Positions 23,704 through 29,045 of a DNA stretch of 29,045 bases are shown piece after piece. The notes below the pieces were generated by a model. It saw only the letters and a list, made by a program, of their open reading frames with translations, searched no databases and was not told the origin of the DNA. The stretch comes from UMGS946 sp048421225. GTDB lineage: Bacteria; Bacillota; Clostridia; Christensenellales; CAG-138. A program made the position numbers and the translations under genes. The stretch is from contig DBFNRV010000133.1 of the NCBI GenBank assembly GCA_048421225.1, positions 1 to 29,045 on the forward strand. Direction: 5' to 3'. Every line of letters starts with the position of its first letter. Position 1 is the first letter of the stretch.

Positions 23704-24389
23704 TTGATGTACGGGGAAATTTAAACGCCATAATGGAAAATATCGAGACGTCAGCAGAGGTTTTCGGCAGGAATATGAAAGATATAGAACTAATTGCCGT
23801 GACAAAATACGTAGACGTCCCAAGGATACAGGCTGCAGTTGACGCGGGTATTTCCAGCATAGGAGAAAATCGTGTTCAGGAGTTGCTAAGCAAGCTGGAT
23901 TTTTACGATTCGCTAAATTTACGAAAACATTTTATTGGACAACTCCAAACAAATAAGGTAAAATATGTGACAGGCAAGGTAGCGCTCATACAATCGGTGG
24001 ATAGGCTTCCGCTGGCGTCCGCGATAAGCAGGCGCGCCGTGGAACTCAATATTGTGCAGGATGTTCTAATTGAGGTAAACATAGGAAACGAGCCTCAAAA
24101 GGGCGGCATACCGGCCGACGAGCTTACCGGATTGTTAGAAACGGTCTCAGCCATGCCATGCATTGCGGTAAAGGGGCTGATGTGCATACCCCCTGTAATA
24201 GGCGAACCGGAGGTGCGGAAATATTTTTCCGCTATGCATAAACTGTTCCTTAAGCTGAGTCAGGATAGGATAGAAGGCGCGGAAATGCGTTACCTATCCA
24301 TGGGTATGAGCGGAGACTACGGCGTGGCTATTGAGGAAGGGGCAAACATGGTGCGAATAGGCACAGCGTTGTTTGGCGGCAGAATCTAG
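23700..24389 (+). CDS. YggS/YlmE family PLP-binding protein
   Basis: The 229 aa product is a PLP homeostasis protein with the alanine racemase N-terminal barrel fold but no racemase C-terminal domain. The PLP lysine is Lys36 in LIAVTKYVDVPRI; GENRVQELLSK, HFIGQLQTNK and MGMSGDYGVAI are all family signatures. Such proteins buffer PLP and affect amino-acid pools. Its ATG overlaps the TGA of the HlyD-like gene (ATGA), with AAGGAGG ten bases upstream, so translation is coupled. The neighbour sepF follows 92 bases later, matching the ylmE-sepF order of Bacillus and many clostridia. Confidence 0.95.
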   Translation: MIDVRGNLNAIMENIETSAEVFGRNMKDIELIAVTKYVDVPRIQAAVDAGISSIGENRVQELLSKLDFYDSLNLRKHFIGQLQTNKVKYVTGKVALIQSVDRLPLASAISRRAVELNIVQDVLIEVNIGNEPQKGGIPADELTGLLETVSAMPCIAVKGLMCIPPVIGEPEVRKYFSAMHKLFLKLSQDRIEGAEMRYLSMGMSGDYGVAIEEGANMVRIGTALFGGRI

Positions 24390-24481
24390 CACGCACCGGC
24401 GTCGCATACATATATACAGCGTATATGCCGGTTACACTACTATTTCTCCAAGCGCCGAAACAAAAGATTGGAGGAATCATC

Positions 24482-24946
24482 ATGGCAGGTAAACTGAATA
24501 AGTTCCTAAAAAACATCGGCTTTGCCGAAGATGAGGAATTCGACGACGAGGACGAGTTCGAATTCGAAGATGATTATGAGGACCAGATCGAAGAGCAGGA
24601 ACCCGTACATTCCTTCGGTAAGTCCAAGAAGGCGCCTTCCAGAGCTAATGTGGTCAGCCTACCCACAGCAGCCCAGCAGAAGGTCATAATCTACTGCCCA
24701 ATCGGCTATGAGGATACGAAGAGCATTATCGATAACTTCAAGAGCCGCAAGCCCGTCATAGTCAATATGGCGGAAATGGCTGAGAGCGATGTGCAAACCG
24801 CTCAGAGGATTATCGACTGCATAGCGGGAGCTATCTATGCTCTTGGAGGAACCCTGAAAAAGGTCGAAACAGGTATATACCTCATGGCTCCTATAAACTG
24901 TGAGGTGGTGGGCAATGGTCCGGCCCAGCCGGACGACATGCCGTAA
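24482..24946 (+). CDS. sepF: SepF, FtsZ-anchoring cell division protein
   Basis: The 154 aa product is SepF. It starts MAGKLNKFLKNIGF, the amphipathic membrane-targeting helix, followed by a very acidic linker (residues 16-40) and then the conserved SepF core (KVIIYCPIGYEDTKSIIDNF to GGTLKKVETGIYLMAP), which binds the FtsZ C-terminus and forms rings. The ATG at 24482 with GGAGG seven bases upstream is preferred over a longer frame from 24425. It is followed by a terminator. Together with YggS and the DivIVA protein nearby it forms the distal division cluster; ylmG and ylmH are not between sepF and divIVA here. Confidence 0.95.
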   Translation: MAGKLNKFLKNIGFAEDEEFDDEDEFEFEDDYEDQIEEQEPVHSFGKSKKAPSRANVVSLPTAAQQKVIIYCPIGYEDTKSIIDNFKSRKPVIVNMAEMAESDVQTAQRIIDCIAGAIYALGGTLKKVETGIYLMAPINCEVVGNGPAQPDDMP

Positions 24947-24954
24947 GCGGACTG

Positions 24955-24999
24955 TCCGCCGTAATTTGGATTATTTCCGAATTTACGGCGGATTTGTTT
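24955..24999 (+). terminator. Rho-independent terminator after sepF
   Basis: TCCGCCGTAA (24955-24964) pairs with TTACGGCGGA (24983-24992); inner bases extend the stem (TTTGG with CCGAA) around a short loop, and TTTGTTT follows. It lies nine bases past the sepF stop. Confidence 0.8.
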
Positions 25000-25077
25000 G
25001 AAACGCGCATAAAGGGCGGAAGTAAATTAATTCGTATTTTGCGGTTTTGCCGTTAACATGATTTGGAAAGCGGATAT

Positions 25078-25425
25078 ATGAAAAGAAAAAATATAATTGA
25101 TAAAAAATTTTCAAGCTCCTTCAGCGGTTATGACAGGGACGAAGTGGACAGTTTTCTTGATGAAATAATACGGGAATTTGAAAAGCGTGAAAAGGCATAT
25201 CAAAATCTCCTAAGCGAGCTGGATAAACGCGGAGACCGCCAGGGCTTTTCAGCCGCCGTTGTCCCGCGGGCGGATTATGACGGGCTTAGACACGAACTGA
25301 GTGAGCGTGAAGGCGAGTGCCATGGATTGAGAGCCGAGCTTAAGGCCTGTAAGGATGAACTTGATAAGCTTAAAACATACCTAAAGGTATTGGCCAGGGA
25401 GCTGAAAAAGTATAGAGCGGAATAA
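25078..25425 (+). CDS. Short DivIVA domain protein
   Basis: The 115 aa product has the DivIVA N-terminal signature FSSSFSGYDRDEVDSFLDEIIREFEKREK, in which the membrane-curvature-sensing loop and first coiled coil are recognisable, and then a second coiled coil (GLRHELSEREGECHGLRAEL to the C-terminus). It is shorter than Bacillus DivIVA (about 160 aa), so it resembles the small DivIVA proteins of clostridia. The ATG at 25078 is favoured; the ribosome binding site GGAAAGCGG is weaker than usual. It sits 131 bases after sepF and a terminator, so it probably has its own promoter. A role at the division site or pole is inferred. Confidence 0.88.
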   Translation: MKRKNIIDKKFSSSFSGYDRDEVDSFLDEIIREFEKREKAYQNLLSELDKRGDRQGFSAAVVPRADYDGLRHELSEREGECHGLRAELKACKDELDKLKTYLKVLARELKKYRAE

Positions 25426-25830
25426 GTACGGGAAGATTTAAAGCGCATTTGGGGCTTGGCTGTAGGTACTATAAGACCCTCGGCGATGAATCCTGGCTCC
25501 TGTTGGAGAATCATATTTTTAAGGATGAGGGCTACATATACCTATCTCGTTTGCAGGGCCGACCTTGGATACATATGAGAAGGACACGGAACTGTTGAGA
25601 GGAGCCTGTAACCAGCCCAGCGAATATTTTACAATAATAAAGGAAGCATTTCGAGCTTGCAGTATTGCTTAGTAGATCGGATTTTTAAAACAGGGTATTG
25701 AAGACGATTATGATATCAAATACAGCTATGCAATGAGCTATTTACGCTTTACCGCAGCGATAGAAACGCCAGTGGCCGCCCGTGCTGTCCGCGAATACTT
25801 TGCTCATTGCAGTGTTCTGCCGCAGGGTGA
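25416..25830 (+). pseudogene. Possible frameshifted remnant of an unidentified gene
   Basis: Two frames on the + strand give protein-like text in series. From 25416 one frame reads ...RYYKTLGDESWLLLENHIF and KDEGYIYLSRLQG to about 25557; a second frame, from about 25556, reads TLDTYEKDTELLRGACNQ and onward to two stops (TAG TAG, 25670-25675), then continues past them as IEDDYDIKYSYAMSYLRFTA to about 25760. No start codon or ribosome binding site is present. This pattern (one frameshift, two stops) suggests a decayed gene, but I cannot name the family, and chance remains possible. Confidence 0.4.
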
Positions 25831-26067
25831 TTAGAGGCGGCGGGGCTTCGGCGGATCCGCCATTGGGTTAGAGCCGAAAAGACATCTGCTGAACCCTTAG
25901 GGAAACATTGGTTTAAAAGGGGCGTTACGGCCAGGTCCAGTATGGGACAAAATAAATTGACAGCTGGACCAAACAGCCAATTCTTTAAACAACCTATGAT
26001 AAAGTTGCCCAAATAATATAATGATAAATTATTTGAGGATTAATCTTACATCTTACTTAAAATAAAA
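25831..26067. other. Non-coding gap before the ferritin terminator
   Basis: About 240 bases with no convincing gene. A leftward frame at 25749-26012 exists but starts with TTG without a ribosome binding site. I see no repeat family or RNA gene. Confidence 0.5.
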
Positions 26068-26104
26068 AAGAACCCATATTCGATTCATACGCATATAGGT
26101 TCTT
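26068..26104 (-). terminator. Rho-independent terminator of the ferritin gene
   Basis: AAGAACCCATAT (26068-26079) pairs with ATATAGGTTCTT (26093-26104) with one mismatch around a 13-base loop; on the minus strand it is followed by TTTTATTTT. It lies 44 bases past the ferritin stop. Confidence 0.8.
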
Positions 26105-26147
26105 ATCAAAATACACTATGTCAAGCCGTCGCATGTCTCAATAAATT

Positions 26148-26660
26148 TTAATCAAGAACCAGCGACGGAGCCGCATACACACGTTGCCCAAGCTCGTTGT
26201 CAAGCGAATAAAGCCCCTTTGGGTCGCCGCCGAACAGTTCAAACTTCGCTATTAAATCGGATGCGTTCTTTTCCTCTTCGCCCTGTTCTTTTATGAACCA
26301 GTCGAGGAACTGCATGGTACGAAAATCCTTAGCCTGGTATGCGGCATCGTATATATCGTTTATTAGGCCTGTTACGTATTTCTCATGTTCAAATCCATAC
26401 TTGAGAGGATCTAAAAAGCCGCCGTATTTCTTATCTGGCTTGTCCACGGGCATGAGGTTTACCGCACAATCGTTGTTTTGCAGATACCTTAAAAACAATA
26501 AAGCATGGTCCCGCTCTTCCTGCGCCTGAATCATGTACCAGTTTGCAAATCCGCTCAATCCCTTGCTCTCATAATAGTTTGAAAAATCGAGATAAAGGTA
26601 GGCAGAATAGAATTCCTTATTGATCTGCGTATTCAACATTTCAGCCACTTTGATATCCAT
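26148..26660 (-). CDS. Ferritin (non-haem, FtnA-like)
   Basis: The 170 aa product is a 24-mer-forming ferritin that oxidises and stores iron. Ferroxidase-centre residues are visible: Glu in NKEFYSAYLYLDFSNYY near residue 17, Glu-x-x-x-His in AQEERDHALLF near residue 50, and Glu in IKEQGEEEKNASDLI near residue 127. There is no haem-binding methionine of the bacterioferritin type that I can identify. The ATG at 26660 is chosen because AAAGGAG lies eight bases upstream; a TTG six codons earlier belongs to that site. It is a single-gene unit with a clear promoter. In an anaerobe this suggests iron storage and oxygen-stress protection. Confidence 0.95.
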   Translation of the reverse strand: MDIKVAEMLNTQINKEFYSAYLYLDFSNYYESKGLSGFANWYMIQAQEERDHALLFLRYLQNNDCAVNLMPVDKPDKKYGGFLDPLKYGFEHEKYVTGLINDIYDAAYQAKDFRTMQFLDWFIKEQGEEEKNASDLIAKFELFGGDPKGLYSLDNELGQRVYAAPSLVLD

Positions 26661-26691
26661 AACTGTTACTCCTTTCAATGCTTATATGACT

Positions 26692-26719
26692 ATTATAGTG
26701 CTATAATCTGTAATTTCAA
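26692..26719 (-). promoter_or_regulatory. SigmaA-type promoter of the ferritin gene
   Basis: On the minus strand TTGAAA (26714-26719) and TATAAT (26692-26697) are 16 bases apart, about 31 bases before the start codon. Confidence 0.7.
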
Positions 26720-26776
26720 GTCTATTATCCCGTTTTATCAATATAATGGCGAATATACAACCCAGCCACAATTTAA

Positions 26777-26815
26777 CGGGAGAACAACAGGAATATAAAC
26801 CCCGCTGTTCTCCCG
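26777..26815 (-). terminator. Hairpin terminator downstream of rho
   Basis: CGGGAGAACA (26777-26786) pairs perfectly with TGTTCTCCCG (26806-26815) around a 19-base loop. On the minus strand the tail is TTAAATTG, only moderately T-rich. It begins 10 bases past the rho stop. Confidence 0.68.
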
Positions 26816-26824
26816 CATAAGGTA

Positions 26825-28717
26825 TCAGAAGGCCTTACCTAGGGTGAAGCCCTCCTTTTCAAAGACGGTCTTGACCTTTGTCGAGAGGTTCTTTACAAAC
26901 TCTTCGTTGGTATCGGTTTTATCAAGCATAGTTATAAGCTGCTCGGTTACTTCGTTGTTATTTCCGTTGGACAGCATCTTTCTTATCATATAAACCGCGT
27001 CCAGCTCCTCCTTATCAAGAAGAAGGTCGTCCCTTCTGGTGCCTGATTTATATATGTCTATTGCGGGGAATATGCGCTTTTCAGATAGCTTTCGATCCAA
27101 ATGTATTTCCATATTTCCCGTGCCCTTGAATTCCTCGAATACCATATCGTCCATACGGCTCCCAGTTTCCGTAAGCGCGGTGGCGATAATGGTAAGGCTG
27201 CCCCCGTTCTCAATGTTTCTCGCAGCGCCGAAGAAGCGCTTGGGTTTATGCAGCGCTCCTGGATCCATGCCGCCGGACAGCGTTCTCCCGGTTGGGGGGA
27301 TGGTAAGGTTATATGCTCTTGTAAGCCTTGTTATGGAATCCATAAGCACAACAACATCCTTGCCGTGTTCAACAAGGCGCATTGAGCGTTCCATAACCAT
27401 CTCCGCTACCTTGGTGTGGTGCTCGGGCAGCTCGTCAAACGTGGAGAACAGGACTTCGCCCTTTATCGACCGCTTCATGTCCGTAACCTCCTCGGGGCGC
27501 TCGTCTATAAGCAGCACGATTAGGTGAACATCTGGATGGTTTGCCGTTATTCCGTTGGCGATATCCTTTAATAGGGTTGTTTTTCCCGCCTTAGGCTGGC
27601 TTACGATCATTCCGCGCTGGCCCTTGCCTATTGGCGCGATAAGGTCTATCAGGCGGATGGCAAGATTCTGGCGGCTGTCCAGGTTTTTAGTTTCCAGCGT
27701 CAGCCTTTCGTTGGGGTATATTGGAACGAGTTCGTCGAACGGAACCCGCGATACCATATCGTCTGGTTTATCCCCGTTCACCTCGTCAATATATAGCAGG
27801 CCGAGATAGCGGTCGCCGTCCTTGGTTGGCCGTGATTTACCCTTAACATAGTCCCCTGTGCGAAGGCCGAACCTCTTTATCTGGGCTATAGATACATAGA
27901 TATCGTCGCTGCCGGGAAGGTAATTAGCACATCTAAGAAAGCCGTAGCCGTCGGGAAGGACCTCAAGTACACCCGCAACATCGGAACAGTCGCCTGAATT
28001 TAAAAGTTCCGTAATAGCAGGGTTTCTGCCAGCTATATAGTCGCGGGGAGCATAGCCCTTTGACACGCTGTCGTCTGAAGTTTCTTCAAATACGCTGTAA
28101 GAATCGTTTCTGCGGTAATCGTAATTGTTATTGGGCCTATAGTTATCGTTGCGGTAATAGCCGTTATCCTGTCTGTAGTATCCGTCCTGCCGCTGATAAT
28201 CATTGCGCTGCTGATATCCGCCTTCGCGCTGATAATTGTTGTCCTGACGGTAATAGTTACTTCGGTTTTGCTGATCATATGGCTTGCGCTGATAGCCATC
28301 CTGCCTGTAATAATTGTCGCGCCTGTTTTGATTTTGCTGGTCATATGGCTTGCGCTGCTGATAGGTGCGGTTATCCCTATAGGCTGGCTGCTGATATTGA
28401 GGGCGGTTATGCTGCTGCGGATACGGTTGCCTTATGGGCGTGGTTTGCGCCGGCTGCTCGGGATAGTGAACGTCATATTCAGCGGATTTAATTGGTTCGG
28501 CGGTTTCGCGAGGGCCGTTAGGCTGTACATCGATAGCATCGTCGTCCTCTGCCGCGAAGTTAGTATCAATCGCTCCTTCAGGAATGGTTACTCCACCTGC
28601 CATTATAATTTCAATAAGTTCAGCTTTTCGGTATTTAGTGACCGATTTAACGCCTTGCAGTTTCGCGATAGTACGAAGATCCTGCAGGCTCTTTTCGAGT
28701 AGCATTTCTCTGGTCAA
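26825..28717 (-). CDS. rho: Transcription termination factor Rho with a long Q/N/R/Y-rich insert
   Basis: The 630 aa product is the hexameric RNA helicase Rho. It has a Rho N-terminal SAP-like domain (residues 1-42), an acidic stretch (50-90), a low-complexity insert (about 97-205), an RNA-binding cold-shock-like domain (GVLEVLPDGYGFLRCANYLPG from residue 249), and the ATPase domain with Walker A QPKAGKTTLL and DSITRLTRAYN. By hand count about 90 of 109 insert residues are Q, N, R, Y or D, with internal repeats such as QRKPYDQQN and YYRQD. The start is TTG at 28717 with AAGGAG nine bases upstream; the first ATG is four codons later. It is about 200 aa longer than E. coli Rho because of the N-terminal additions. 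Confidence 0.96.
   Translation of the reverse strand: MTREMLLEKSLQDLRTIAKLQGVKSVTKYRKAELIEIIMAGGVTIPEGAIDTNFAAEDDDAIDVQPNGPRETAEPIKSAEYDVHYPEQPAQTTPIRQPYPQQHNRPQYQQPAYRDNRTYQQRKPYDQQNQNRRDNYYRQDGYQRKPYDQQNRSNYYRQDNNYQREGGYQQRNDYQRQDGYYRQDNGYYRNDNYRPNNNYDYRRNDSYSVFEETSDDSVSKGYAPRDYIAGRNPAITELLNSGDCSDVAGVLEVLPDGYGFLRCANYLPGSDDIYVSIAQIKRFGLRTGDYVKGKSRPTKDGDRYLGLLYIDEVNGDKPDDMVSRVPFDELVPIYPNERLTLETKNLDSRQNLAIRLIDLIAPIGKGQRGMIVSQPKAGKTTLLKDIANGITANHPDVHLIVLLIDERPEEVTDMKRSIKGEVLFSTFDELPEHHTKVAEMVMERSMRLVEHGKDVVVLMDSITRLTRAYNLTIPPTGRTLSGGMDPGALHKPKRFFGAARNIENGGSLTIIATALTETGSRMDDMVFEEFKGTGNMEIHLDRKLSEKRIFPAIDIYKSGTRRDDLLLDKEELDAVYMIRKMLSNGNNNEVTEQLITMLDKTDTNEEFVKNLSTKVKTVFEKEGFTLGKAF
28103..28429 (-). 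repeat. Degenerate repeat region encoding the Rho low-complexity insert
   Basis: This stretch encodes Rho residues about 97-205. Short near-repeats recur in the DNA, for example ATATGGCTTGCGCTG near 28276 and near 28345, producing repeated QRKPYDQQN and YYRQD peptides. It appears to have grown by slippage or unequal exchange. Confidence 0.75.
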
Positions 28718-29045
28718 TTCTTTTTTCTCCTTATATATAAATTTTTTATTTATTAGCTTAAGAGGAAAGTCCTCAGATTAAAAATTGAATTATGACAGTA
28801 TGTCTTCCTAATCTTTTATTATTATTGTAAACATGGATTAATTATATACCTAAAACGAAAAACCGGACTGCCTGCTTCACTTGTAAGCGCAACAAAACCC
28901 CTCTATAAACTCACTTTAAACCACTATAAAAAGTATTACATTGTGCCAGACATCCCTATTCGTCCATTCCATACTTACGTAAGTATTCTAAATGATTAAA
29001 TTTCCAATGTCAATAGGCCCAAGGGATCGAATTTAACAAAAATAT
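28718..29045. other. Region upstream of rho
   Basis: No gene is seen in these 328 AT-rich bases. On the minus strand a TATAAT-like element (28841-28846) lies about 124 bases before the rho start without a good -35; a GAGGA/TCCTC hairpin (28771-28783) sits in the leader. A 16-bp palindrome occurs at 28971-28986. The rho promoter is presumably here but is not certain. Confidence 0.4.
28971..28986. other. Perfect 16-bp palindrome
   Basis: ATACTTACGTAAGTAT is a perfect inverted repeat in the non-coding region before rho. Size and symmetry fit a dimeric repressor operator, possibly for a gene beyond the window edge. No regulator can be assigned. Confidence 0.55.

Noticed and set aside
25749..26012. 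87-codon minus-strand frame between the DivIVA gene and ferritin
   Set aside because: TTG start without a ribosome binding site, low-complexity content and no recognisable family.
28103..28429. Recurring short repeats that might suggest a CRISPR array
   Set aside because: They are imperfect, unevenly spaced and lie in frame within rho; they encode repeated peptides.
28060..28702. Two long + strand open frames opposite the start of rho
   Set aside because: They are antisense to the repetitive Rho insert; the compositional bias keeps several frames open. The rho frame has domain motifs and a ribosome binding site.

Overview
The window (about 29 kb, moderate GC) looks like a chromosomal segment of an anaerobic, amino-acid-fermenting, endospore-lineage Firmicute of the class Clostridia. 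The grounds are strong AGGAGG-type ribosome binding sites, frequent ATA and AGG codons, a clostridial oxidative ornithine-degradation cluster, a BofA family protein, SepF and DivIVA cell-division proteins, a ylxY-ymxG-like gene pair and a Rho factor with a long low-complexity insert. I would not name a genus.

Region 1 (1-9280, + strand) is the ornithine/alanine block. It holds the last codons of what is probably ord, then ortA, ortB, oraS and oraE, a GlmL-like reactivase gene, ornithine racemase and ornithine carbamoyltransferase, ending at a strong terminator; alanine racemase follows. In the known pathway L-ornithine is racemised, D-ornithine is rearranged by the adenosylcobalamin/PLP mutase OraSE to 2,4-diaminopentanoate, Ord deaminates this oxidatively, and OrtAB thiolytically yields acetyl-CoA and D-alanine. 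The carbamoyltransferase ties the route to citrulline/arginine, and the alanine racemase could handle the D-alanine.

Region 2 (9305-13914, - strand) has a GNAT acetyltransferase and bofA, then an apparent operon of asparaginase, S-adenosylhomocysteine hydrolase, an EutT/PduO-like cobalamin adenosyltransferase (a plausible cofactor supplier for OraE) and a lipoprotein.

Region 3 (14124-19674) is mixed: a lipoprotein, a MarR regulator with a long palindrome upstream, rpmE (L31) with a clear promoter and terminator, an M3 oligopeptidase, and a two-gene cassette (a small protein plus a Y-family DNA polymerase) behind a LexA/SOS-box-like sequence.

Region 4 (20061-25425, + strand) holds a degenerate polysaccharide-deacetylase-like protein (YlxY-like), an M16 peptidase, then a membrane-anchored HlyD-like protein, YggS/YlmE, SepF and a short DivIVA protein, a division-associated cluster. 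A decayed coding remnant may lie at 25416-25830.

Region 5 (26148-28717, - strand) holds ferritin and rho, each with a terminator. No rRNA, tRNA, CRISPR array, insertion sequence or prophage was seen. The most notable observations are the integrated ornithine/B12/D-alanine gene set, the SOS-type polymerase cassette with its unassigned partner, the Q/N/R/Y-rich prion-like insert in Rho and the pseudo-enzyme deacetylase. I did not see a clearly new defence or mobile system.
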